Part shown: positions 28,153 through 35,533 of the stretch, in pieces
Numbering within the stretch: the first letter of the stretch is position 1
Layout of the letters: every line of letters starts with the position of its first letter
DNA from: Cognaticolwellia beringensis
GTDB lineage: Bacteria > Pseudomonadota > Gammaproteobacteria > Enterobacterales > Alteromonadaceae
Direction of reading: 5' to 3'
DNA length: 64,000 nt
NCBI RefSeq assembly: GCF_002076895.1
Contig: NZ_CP020465.1
Span: forward strand, 930,001-994,000
Notes under the pieces: model-generated
What the model was told of the DNA's origin: nothing
Seen by the model: only the letters and a program-made list of their open reading frames with translations
Database searches by the model: none
Translations under genes and position numbers: made by a program

Positions 28153-28827
28153 ATGACAATATTTACAAAAGAATTATCTTCAATAGCACATTACCAAAAA
28201 TACCCGAACCTTATTCCCTGGATAGGGGATGGTTATGACGAGGCAAAACACAAGTTGCTCATTTTAGGAGAGAGTCACTATTTAGATAAAGATAGTCAGT
28301 ACCATCATAATCCAGAAGAATGGTATGCAGGCGTTGATGTCAGTGCTTTTAAAGATTTAGGTTGGATGAAAACAGCAAACATTATACGAAATGGACTAAA
28401 AGATGGTTGGAAAAAAAAGTCTAAGCTTATTTATAAAAATCTTTCTAAAGCTTTAATCGAATCTAAAGTTGAGGAGTTTGCTATTGAACAACCTTTTCAG
28501 AAGGTATGTTATCTAAATTACTTTCAACGCCCGGCGGAAAAAACAGGTAAATCTATAGAAGTTTCTCCCATGGATTCGAAGGTAAGTGCAGATGTCGTAA
28601 GTGAAGTCACGGCTATAGTAAAGCCTGACATCGTTATTTTTTCAAGTACATTGGCTTGGAACCACGCTAAAAAATCTAACTTAATTTCTGAGTTAAAAGA
28701 AAGAGGTATAAAGTGTGCTCGTGTTCCTCATGCCGGTATGCCTTGGTGGAATAGAGTATCGAAAAAATACGATAATAAAACAGGAAAGTATTATTTTATA
28801 GATTTTATAACGAGTGCTGTTAGCTAA
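28153..28827 (+). CDS. Uracil-DNA-glycosylase-fold-like protein
   Basis: This 224-residue soluble protein has KLLILGESHYL near residues 34-44 and a C-terminal ARVPHAGMPWWNR near 192-204. The order of a GESH-type loop, a central β-strand (IVIFSSTLAW), and a late His motif resembles the uracil-DNA glycosylase superfamily, whose members include proteins of unknown function. The catalytic pattern of true glycosylases is not obvious, so enzyme activity is unproven. AAAGGGA precedes the ATG. It is the last gene of the WYL operon and about 190 bp ahead of the repeat cluster closing the island. Confidence 0.55.
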   Translation: MTIFTKELSSIAHYQKYPNLIPWIGDGYDEAKHKLLILGESHYLDKDSQYHHNPEEWYAGVDVSAFKDLGWMKTANIIRNGLKDGWKKKSKLIYKNLSKALIESKVEEFAIEQPFQKVCYLNYFQRPAEKTGKSIEVSPMDSKVSADVVSEVTAIVKPDIVIFSSTLAWNHAKKSNLISELKERGIKCARVPHAGMPWWNRVSKKYDNKTGKYYFIDFITSAVS

Positions 28828-29147
28828 TCTCGTTATACGTTTTGAGATACGTAGTGTGAAATCCCCACTTAATTTATAAATGGACATTGATGGAAAAAAA
28901 ACACGTGGCTGTGTTATACCAGATGTAATTGAGAGACACTTAAGTGCTATTTTCCACTCACAGGTTTCGTTAATACATTTTACGAAATGATATCAGGTCA
29001 GATGCTTAACTAGTCACAATCTTTATTAAGATAAATTGATATAGAAAATAGAATTTTATCCAAAAGTCACAAACTTTATTAAATTTAGTAGCTGTAAAAT
29101 AAAAGCCTTTGAGGGCGATTAGTCACAAACTTTATTACAGCTACACA
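28828..29147. repeat. Island right-end spacer with three copies of an 18-bp motif
   Basis: AGTCACAAACTTTATTAA-like motifs occur at 29012-29029, 29065-29082 and 29121-29138, about 55 bp apart. Their reverse complement (AATAAAGTTTGTGACT) resembles the AATTAAGTTTGTGAA motifs inside the adjacent 107-bp repeat, in opposite orientation. GTAGCTGTAA (29088) and TTACAGCTAC (29134) form a perfect 10-bp inverted repeat around the third motif. Repeated subterminal motifs of this kind are common at transposon ends, but no partner end is visible. There is no supported gene. Confidence 0.6.
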
Positions 29148-29254
29148 TTTTTGTCATCCATTAATTAAGTTTGTGAAAGTTTAATTAAGTTTGAAAAATT
29201 AACTAAGTTTGTGAAATGTTAAAGGCGAACCAGAAATGGTTCGCCTTTTTTATT
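29148..29254 (+). repeat. 107-bp direct repeat, copy 2
   Basis: Identical to 25475-25581, including the terminator hairpin (~29221-29254) and the three short tandem motifs. Here there is no gene ending just upstream, so this copy is the displaced one or marks the original chromosomal junction to the right of gcvP. Confidence 0.95.
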
Positions 29255-29726
29255 GAATTTTTGTTATCACTTTTTATCTTCTTAATATTCCGGCACTATA
29301 CTATGTCCAGTTTACGTACATTTCTACTTTCTAAGAACCCTCAAAAACCAGATGTAAATCACACCATCTAATGTCTTCTTGGTGCGAAAAGCAGACCTTT
29401 ACTTCCGTCATGCTTATGACAGGAGATCCGGCATTGCGGACATTTCAAAGAACCTGACCCCGCAGTTCTATTACGCTGGTACTATTCAAGCATGATGACT
29501 CAGTGCCTTTGGGCACAGTTCAGTTAGTTTAAGACTCAGTTAAGGTGTAAACGCGCTTGTTCATTGCAACTTTTAACGTTAATGCGCACCAATGGCGAGT
29601 CTAATCAAGCGAAGTGGCTTGGACTACTCGGCATAATAATCATCAACTTTCAGTTAAACGGACGCGATGATTAATCAGATGCTCTTACTCATCCAGTTAG
29701 GTGTTCAGCTCTCGCCATTGTGCGGC

Positions 29727-30770
29727 TTAACGGTTTAAAAACTTATCTTCATCAAAAACCTGCCTATCTCGAAGCATAAAGTAAACACAGCGACCAATTT
29801 TATGTGCTAGTGCAGATAACGCTTTACCTTTACTCATGCGTTTTTGTAATTTAGCTAAATAGCGTTTGGCGTTGTCATTACCGCGAAGGTAAAGCACCGC
29901 GGCTTCACTAAAAGCCCATTTCAGATAACCATTACCGATTTTATTACCGCTAGTACCATAGGTTTTCCCTGCAGACTCTGCTTTGCATTTCACTAATCGT
30001 GAATAAGAGGCAAACTGTTGAACGCTGGGAAAACGGTTGATGTCGCCAATTTCATATAAAATGGTTAATGCTAGAATTTGACCAATACCCGGGAATGTTC
30101 GAACGATATTGAGTAGTGCACCATAATGTTCTTTGGCTTTTCCTTCGATAAATGACTCAACATGCTTTAGCTCTCTGATGTAGCAATCTAGGATGTTCAT
30201 GTCGAGTGCTATCATCCGTTGTACAACAGGATCATCATAATAATCTCGCAGTCCGTCACGGGCACTGACATTTTTTAAATTAAGTGATTGAGCGGGCAAG
30301 TTATATTGGCTGTCGGTGTTTACGACGTGAGCTTTTAATTCACTTCCATGTCGCATAACGTAGGTGCGTCTTCTGAGTAAATCTCTGGTTGCGCGTGTTT
30401 CTGCTGGGTAATTGTAGGCAAGTGGGAAATTCCCTCCGCGCATTAGGCTAGCAATTTTATAGGAGTCTATCTTATCGTTTTTAGCTTTTCCGCCATGAAT
30501 AGCTTTCATATAAAGCGCATGGCCTAAAATAAACTCAACATTTATCTCACGACAAAAGTCACTGACCCAATACCAGCAATGCATGCACTCAACCCCAACC
30601 ACCACCTGTTCAATATAGGGTTTGAGTAGCTTGTGTAACTGATGAGGATCGGCTTTTATTTTCTGATGAACGAGTTTATTACCATGTTCATCAAGTATGC
30701 AAACATATAAAAGTCGTGCATGTAGATCGATTCCGCAATAATATTTATGTAAAGTAGTATAGAATTTCAT
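29727..30770 (-). CDS. IS110-family (IS1111-type) transposase
   Basis: The 347-residue protein has the N-terminal DEDD/RuvC-like domain (CGIDLHARLLYVCILDEHG, VVGVECMHCWYWV, KAKNDKIDSYKIASLMRGG), whose acidic residues form the active site. The C-terminal Transposase_20 domain contains IVRTFPGIGQILALTILYEIG and the serine-bearing YGTSGNKIGNGYLKWAFSEAA. Both domains are full length and uninterrupted, so the enzyme may be active. The start is the ATG at 30768-30770; a stem-loop begins right at it (30770-30840). Confidence 0.93.
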   Translation of the reverse strand: MKFYTTLHKYYCGIDLHARLLYVCILDEHGNKLVHQKIKADPHQLHKLLKPYIEQVVVGVECMHCWYWVSDFCREINVEFILGHALYMKAIHGGKAKNDKIDSYKIASLMRGGNFPLAYNYPAETRATRDLLRRRTYVMRHGSELKAHVVNTDSQYNLPAQSLNLKNVSARDGLRDYYDDPVVQRMIALDMNILDCYIRELKHVESFIEGKAKEHYGALLNIVRTFPGIGQILALTILYEIGDINRFPSVQQFASYSRLVKCKAESAGKTYGTSGNKIGNGYLKWAFSEAAVLYLRGNDNAKRYLAKLQKRMSKGKALSALAHKIGRCVYFMLRDRQVFDEDKFLNR

Positions 30771-30840
30771 TGAGCTTTCTCCTTTTGGTTTGGTCGCCTT
30801 GAAGTTTAGCTCAGTGCTAGACTTCGGGGAGAAGGCTCAA
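30770..30840. repeat. Long stem-loop at the transposase start
   Basis: TTGAGCTTTCTCC (30770-30782) pairs with GGAGAAGGCTCAA (30828-30840), one mismatch in 13. Inside, GAAGTTTAGC pairs with GCTAGACTTC. The structure covers the start codon and the space before it, so it may limit transposase translation or serve as an end-recognition structure. Confidence 0.7.
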
Positions 30841-30849
30841 TTAGTATCA

Positions 30850-30938
30850 AGCAAATCAACAAGGACTAAAAACAGCGGGCTGTTCGCTCCGCTCCATTTT
30901 ATCCCACTATTTTTAGCCTGTTATTTGGGTGTTATATG
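30850..30938 (+). other. Partial integron attC recombination site (3' part)
   Basis: The sequence from CAAGCAAATCAACAAGGAC through CAGCGGGCTGTTCGCTC to GGGTGTTATATG has the composition and order I know from marine gammaproteobacterial attC sites, ending in the core site GTTATATG at 30931-30938. The left-hand end (RYYYAAC) is missing where the insertion sequence stops, so the site seems to have been split by the element. Confidence 0.7.
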
Positions 30939-30953
30939 TCAAGGAAAGGTTAG

Positions 30954-31397
30954 GTGTTTAGTTTCAACTCGAAAGACAAAACTGATATAAAGTCCTTTCC
31001 ACTATTTTGGAGATGGGATCAAAATAGTGATTCTGATTTATCAGATGAAGAGCTAACTTTAATTGAGCCACTTCCTAAATCAAAAGCTTTCGAACTACAT
31101 GAAAGGCTAATGCTTGAATTTAAAAAACTTCCTGAACGTTCGCCTAACTTAATCAGTTCGGAAAGCCCTGAAGTAAATAAGTGGCTCAGTGAATCATTAT
31201 TAGATGATAATTTTGTATTCTTGTCATGGGATGACTCAACAGCAATTAGACTACCGACTTCTTTGTTTGTTATCAGATATGATGATTTTTGTTATCCTTC
31301 ATCAGATGATGTTTTTATTTACCCTGAATCTGAAGCATACTTATTACAATTTCATCACTCTGAAATATTCACATGTGATCAGCTAATTGACATATAA
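30954..31397 (+). CDS. Integron-cassette hypothetical protein
   Basis: I do not recognise this 147-residue soluble, acidic protein. It has a GTG start at 30954 with a strong AAGGAAAGG ribosome site eight bases upstream, 16 bp after the core site GTTATATG. It ends inside the second core site: CATATAAC at 31391-31398, the exact reverse complement of the first. That is the expected layout of a gene cassette. The protein includes FPLFWRWDQNSDSDLSDEEL, and the second half has FVFLSWDDSTAIRLPTSLFV and a run of acidic and aromatic residues. There is no integrase or other cassette nearby. Confidence 0.7.
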   Translation: MFSFNSKDKTDIKSFPLFWRWDQNSDSDLSDEELTLIEPLPKSKAFELHERLMLEFKKLPERSPNLISSESPEVNKWLSESLLDDNFVFLSWDDSTAIRLPTSLFVIRYDDFCYPSSDDVFIYPESEAYLLQFHHSEIFTCDQLIDI

Positions 31398-31420
31398 CAA
31401 CACGCCCTGAGGTGGACCGT
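31391..31420 (+). other. Partial attC site (5' part) after the cassette gene
   Basis: CATATAACAACACGCCCTGA resembles the start of an attC (compare the TAACAAACGCC opening of the Vibrio repeats). The rest of the site is missing because IS110-type sequence begins within a few bases. The core site overlaps the end of the cassette gene. Confidence 0.6.
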
Positions 31421-31425
31421 AAGTC

Positions 31426-32152
31426 TTAAAACTTACTTTCCACTGCATATTTCAATAAGGGGGAACCCTTACGTTTCAATGCTTCTAGATAGGTTGATTC
31501 ATCATACGCGGTTTTTGTTTTCCAACACCGAAACAGTATTCGGATCCACTTAAATGCCAACGCTCTGATGATGGTGTTATGTGGTTTTCCTTTCGCCGCC
31601 TGCTGCAGGTAATAGGCTTTTGCCCAAAACGAATATCGCACCGATTGACCTGCCCATTCAACAAATGTCTGCCGTAAAAATGAGGTGCATGAGTATCGCC
31701 AATGTATCCATTCTTTTTTGCCACTACGTTCGGTTACGGGCGCAATACCTGCGTATTTTTGTACTTCTTCACTCGATTGGTAACGTTCACGATTTGACCC
31801 CATTGCCGCTAATAATCGAGGGGCCATTTGAGGGCCTGCGCCAGGTAAACTATCGTAAATAAATCGGTCGTTATGCTTTTTATAGATCGATTTAATGTCA
31901 TGATCGAAGCGTTCGATTGACAGCATTAAGGGTTTGAGCTGAGCAACTAAACATTCAACCAGCAACAGGTTGGGTTGGATGATAGCATCGTCATTTGTTA
32001 GGGCTTCGGCCTGTTTAATGTCATTGAGCCGCTTTTCATTGACGGCGGGATAACGTGAATTATGTTGGTTGAAAAAATCAATGATGGTTTGTTTTCTTGC
32101 GCGTTTAACTTGCTCAAGTGATGGCCAGCGCAGGAGGAAATCACATATAAAG
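31426..32152 (-). pseudogene. 5'-truncated IS110-family transposase
   Basis: Reading leftward, the frame is open from about 32157 to a stop at 31426. The upstream part translates to FLLRWPSLEQVKRARKQTI and onwards, the linker region of IS110 enzymes, and the end is the Transposase_20 domain (SLPGAGPQMAPRLLAAMGSN, YAGIAPVTERSGKKEW). The N-terminal DEDD catalytic domain (about 150-180 residues) is missing; the sequence breaks at the MITE starting at 32153. It cannot transpose itself. It is a different subtype from the intact transposase at 29727. Confidence 0.85.
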
Positions 32153-32289
32153 TAGGGTCAGATACACATTAAATTTCAAGGATATTATTCTCAAAGTAAA
32201 CAACCCTCAGATACATATCTTACAAGGTTTTAGGGGATTCTTTTCAAAGAATTAAATGGATAAATGTTGTTAATGTGTACCTGACCCTA
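32153..32289. mobile_element. MITE-like element with 18-bp terminal inverted repeats
   Basis: The left end AGGGTCAGATACACATTAA (from 32154) matches the reverse complement of the right end (AGGGTCAGGTACACATTAA, ending 32288) with one mismatch. The length is about 135 bp, with no open frame. It replaces the 5' part of the IS110 transposase. I see no clear target-site duplication. Confidence 0.75.
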
Positions 32290-32420
32290 ATTAATCTGAT
32301 ATACCTTCGAAGTTTGTGGTGAGGCTTAGTCAGCTTATGTCGCTAAAATTTATTATGGGTGGCATAGTTAATATTTTAAGGAAACTTGGTACAATGCTAT
32401 TTTTTGATTTTAGGTAGCTA

Positions 32421-32750
32421 ATGAATAAAGGTAATGAGCCGCTTCACGGCATAAAACTTGAACAAATCCTCATTGAACTTGAGAAAGAAGTTGGTTGGGA
32501 TAAGATGGGTGAGTTACTTAATATTCGTTGTTTTACTAATAAACCGCGTCTTAAATCAAGTTTAAAATTTCTCCGTACAACCCCTTGGGCACGCAGTAGA
32601 GTTGAAATTTTATACCTGAAAACATTTTGCAGTAAGCATAAAGCAACTGGGAATGTGATCAGGGGCATACTCTCTCAAAAAACAGCCGTAGTAGAAAAGA
32701 CCTCCAGCAAACCTGCTCCTTTTGTTTGGCCAACATTGGAAGATAAATAA
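32421..32750 (+). CDS. VF530 family (DUF2132) protein
   Basis: The 109-residue protein contains NEPLHGIKLEQILIELEKEVGW, then NIRCFTNKPRLKSSLKFLRT and PWARSRVEILYL, the signature sequence of the VF530 family, named after a Vibrio fischeri protein with a solved structure and suspected nucleic-acid binding. The C-terminal tail (about 40 residues, Lys- and Pro-rich) is beyond the conserved domain. It is monocistronic, and lies at the edge of the accessory region. Confidence 0.85.
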   Translation: MNKGNEPLHGIKLEQILIELEKEVGWDKMGELLNIRCFTNKPRLKSSLKFLRTTPWARSRVEILYLKTFCSKHKATGNVIRGILSQKTAVVEKTSSKPAPFVWPTLEDK

Positions 32751-32981
32751 ACGTGACAACTAGCATTGAAGTTAATGCTGTTCAATATCACTGTTTGGCT
32801 GTTTAAGTCTCAATGTTGTGTTGTTAGATTTAAATTAGCCAAACTTATCAAGCCATCCGTAATAACTTCTTGTTAACTAAAATAATGTCTTGTGTTGTTC
32901 AATTGAGTAAATAGGTTTTACTTTTAATTGTCACTAAATCACTTATCATGACATTAGTCGAGTTCAACAGGAATAACGATT

Positions 32982-34169
32982 ATGCCATTACTAAAACAGA
33001 TAAAATTACTTAAGATCAAGCTACTTAGCATCAAGCTACTTAGCATCAAGCTACTTAGCATTAGGTTACGAAAAAAACTGTTGATGCCATTTTTGGCTTG
33101 TGTGTTTATGCCTTTTTTCGTTAATAGCGCTGAAGTAACAAAGACAAAACTTGTCTCGCAGTTGTATTGGGCTGATTCAGGTATTCCTTGGGGCATGGCG
33201 TGGATACCCAATGGTGATTTGTTAATTACCTTGCGCAGTGGTGAGTTAAAAGTCGTAAAAAAGGGCAGTGATAGTGCAGAGAGTGTTACGGGTTTGCCAA
33301 AGGTAGTCGCTGGAGGTCAAGGCGGTTTACTTGATATTGCTTTACACCCCGACTATGCCAATAACGCTTGGCTGTATTTGTCTTACGTAAAAGCTGACAA
33401 CAAAGGCAATAAAAGTACCGCCATTATGCGGGCAAAGTTCGATGGTAAAAGCCTAAGCGAACAAGAAGATATTTATATTGCTCAAGCTTACAGTAAAAAA
33501 AATTCTCATTTTGGCAGTCGATTAGCGTTTGATAACTTTGGTTATTTGTATTTTTCTATTGGTGATAGAGGCCAAAGAGATATTAACCCTCAGGATATTA
33601 CACGTGATGCCGGTAAAGTTTATCGGTTATATGATGACGGTCGTATACCCGATGATAATCCCTTTGTTAAAACTAACGGCGCTAAAACTGCAATTTATTC
33701 TTATGGCCATCGCAACCCGCAAGGTATGGCCAAGCACCCTATAACAGGCGATATTTTTAGCCATGAGCACGGTCCGCGTGGTGGTGATGAAGTCAATCTT
33801 ATTGCTAAAGGTAAGAATTATGGTTGGCCAGTTATTAGTTATGGCATTAATTATTCTGGTACTGTCTTTACAGACTTAACGAAAAAGCAGGGTATGGAGC
33901 AACCTTTATGGTACTGGGATCCCTCAATAGCACCTTCAGGTATGACGTTTGTAACCAGTGACAAGTACCCTAACTGGCAAGGTAATATTCTGGTTGGTTC
34001 ATTAAAGTTTGGTCAGGTCTTCATGCTAACACTAGACGGTAACCAAGTTGTTAAGGCGGAAATAGTTAAAGATGATCTAAGCCGTGTGCGTAATATTAAA
34101 CAGGGACCCGATGGTTATATCTATGTTGCGGTTGATGGTCAGGGGATTTATAGATTAATACTTGAATAG
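32982..34169 (+). CDS. PQQ-type soluble sugar dehydrogenase (aldose sugar dehydrogenase-like)
   Basis: This is an exported β-propeller of the glucose/sorbosone dehydrogenase family, like E. coli YliI/Asd, which oxidises aldoses with pyrroloquinoline quinone. Diagnostic segments are GIPWGMAWIPNGDLLIT, GGQGGLLDIALHPDY, NSHFGSRLAFDNFGYLYFS, YSYGHRNPQGMAKHP and SHEHGPRGGDEVN, which carry the catalytic His and Arg and the metal/PQQ contacts. The signal peptide core is LMPFLACVFMPFFVNSA. The first 30 residues contain a KLLSI repeat encoded by a 15-bp tandem repeat, so the real start may vary; AGGA supports the ATG at 32982. No PQQ synthesis genes are in the window. Confidence 0.9.
   Translation: MPLLKQIKLLKIKLLSIKLLSIKLLSIRLRKKLLMPFLACVFMPFFVNSAEVTKTKLVSQLYWADSGIPWGMAWIPNGDLLITLRSGELKVVKKGSDSAESVTGLPKVVAGGQGGLLDIALHPDYANNAWLYLSYVKADNKGNKSTAIMRAKFDGKSLSEQEDIYIAQAYSKKNSHFGSRLAFDNFGYLYFSIGDRGQRDINPQDITRDAGKVYRLYDDGRIPDDNPFVKTNGAKTAIYSYGHRNPQGMAKHPITGDIFSHEHGPRGGDEVNLIAKGKNYGWPVISYGINYSGTVFTDLTKKQGMEQPLWYWDPSIAPSGMTFVTSDKYPNWQGNILVGSLKFGQVFMLTLDGNQVVKAEIVKDDLSRVRNIKQGPDGYIYVAVDGQGIYRLILE
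33009..33068 (+). repeat. 15-bp tandem repeat in the signal-peptide region
   Basis: Four head-to-tail copies of CTTAGCATCAAGCTA-type units fill 33009-33068; the two middle ones are identical. The unit length is a multiple of three and encodes KLLSI, so copy-number change would lengthen or shorten the basic N-terminal region without a frameshift. Confidence 0.9.
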
Positions 34170-34347
34170 TTAAAAGTCGTAAGCGCGTTTATTGATTTAA
34201 CTGCAAGCGAAGCGAGGGTGAGCTAAGGGCAAACTCGTCTTTTTTAGTTCGCTGCTTGTTTAGCTCAGTTAACCACAGTTAATAACTAGAAAAAAATCCA
34301 TCTTACTGCTAAGGTTTTTAACACCCAAACGCTTAAGAGTGCGCTAT

Positions 34348-35265
34348 ATGTTATCACTTTATTTAAGAAAAAAATGCCATTCATCTTTCATATTAATAGC
34401 CATAATATTACTGACAAGTTGGTCTGCGTCATCAATTTCAATGGAGTTCCCTAATACATTCCCAAAAACATGGATAAATGGTGTTGATTGCGCGGCAGAA
34501 GCTAAAGGGCAAGTGCATCAGTACAATGAAAACCTATTTATTATACGCCAGTCAGTGTGTACTAATTTTGAAGCCCCTTTTATTTATTTGCTCTTTGGCA
34601 AAAACAAAGTATTAATGCAAGATTCTGGCGCGTCAGACTTTGGGCAACGCCAAATAGTCGATAATATTATCAAAAAGTGGTTAATTGATAACGATCTCAA
34701 CACCATTGAGCTTATTGTTAGTCATAGCCACGGACATGGTGACCATGTGGCGGGCGATAGCCTATTTATAGACAGACCTAATACGCAAGTAATTGGCAAA
34801 GATCTTGACTCGGTTAAGCGTTTCTTTGGTTTTAATCATTGGCCAGATGGCATTTATCAATTAGATTTGGGCGGTCGGCGCATTGATATTTTACCATTGC
34901 CAGGACACCAAGATGCGCACCTAGCATTATATGATTATGAAACTCAGATTTTGTTTACCGGAGACTCTTTATATCCCGGACGCATTTACTTTAAACAGGA
35001 AAATTTTGTGGCCTTTAGTAAGAGTTTGAAAAAGCTGTACAAATATGCTCAAACAAAAACAGTAAAGCACATTTTAGGTACTCATATTGAGATGACAAAA
35101 CAACCAGGTGTCGACTATCCATTTACAACCAAAGCGCATAAAAATGAGCGTAAATTACAACTAACAATACAACACCTAGAACAGTTAGTTAACTGGTTAC
35201 CAAACGCAAAGTTGCCAGTAAAAAAGCAAGTGTTTGATGATTTCATTCTTTATCCAACTAACTAA
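34348..35265 (+). CDS. Secreted metallo-beta-lactamase-fold hydrolase
   Basis: The 305-residue protein has an N-terminal signal sequence (basic YLRKK, hydrophobic IILLTSWSAS). The metal-binding motif is SHGHGDH within VSHSHGHGDHVAGD; further ligands are in LPGHQDAHLALYD, FTGDSLYPG and ILGTHIEM. It is not a typical β-lactamase; the fold serves many hydrolases and the substrate cannot be read. A GTG nine bases upstream is also possible. It lies between the sugar dehydrogenase and secretin genes, with spacers of about 180 and 270 bp, so it is probably a single-gene unit. Confidence 0.85.
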   Translation: MLSLYLRKKCHSSFILIAIILLTSWSASSISMEFPNTFPKTWINGVDCAAEAKGQVHQYNENLFIIRQSVCTNFEAPFIYLLFGKNKVLMQDSGASDFGQRQIVDNIIKKWLIDNDLNTIELIVSHSHGHGDHVAGDSLFIDRPNTQVIGKDLDSVKRFFGFNHWPDGIYQLDLGGRRIDILPLPGHQDAHLALYDYETQILFTGDSLYPGRIYFKQENFVAFSKSLKKLYKYAQTKTVKHILGTHIEMTKQPGVDYPFTTKAHKNERKLQLTIQHLEQLVNWLPNAKLPVKKQVFDDFILYPTN

Positions 35266-35533
35266 ATGAATAGGCTTGTTAATAACTTGAGTTAGATCCA
35301 GATGTTTATACCGAGCTAATTTTCGTAGTTATTAACGCAATTTCAATAGCAGGATTTTTTCTGATTAAAACTACATTACTTGTTAAGTCAGTGTCGGCGA
35401 CTGTTTACTTTTAGCTGCCAAATAACTAAATTTTGTGTTTTCTGGCTAAGTCGAGCTTTTATTTCTACTATTAAATTACTTTGAGGTGACATAAATAACG
35501 CTTTAATAATAACTATTAAAAATAGGACAGCGG

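Larger units (their letters stand above)
25475..29254. mobile_element. Putative 3.67-kb insertion bounded by a 107-bp direct repeat
   Basis: The two perfect repeats at 25475-25581 and 29148-29254 enclose five genes that look foreign to the housekeeping neighbourhood: two leftward unknowns, and rightward a small unknown, a WYL regulator and a uracil-DNA-glycosylase-like gene. No integrase, transposase or resolvase is inside. The arrangement could come from integration by homologous recombination at the gcvP terminator, or be cargo moved by an enzyme encoded elsewhere. The repeat identity implies the event is recent or the repeats are being homogenised. Confidence 0.6.
29280..30850 (-). mobile_element. 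IS110/IS1111-family insertion sequence, boundaries approximate
   Basis: The element holds one transposase gene (29727-30770, minus strand), about 450 bp of structured non-coding DNA on its 3' side, and a short 5' side. A long 3' non-coding end fits the IS1111 group, whose target-guiding RNA (bridge RNA or seekRNA) is made from that end. The 5' edge lies against the remains of an integron attC site near 30850. I cannot place the exact ends: this family makes no terminal inverted repeats and usually no target duplication. Confidence 0.65.

Noticed and set aside
29280..29726. Small coding gene after the IS110 transposase
   Set aside because: No frame of useful length with a ribosome site; the region is better explained as non-coding element end.
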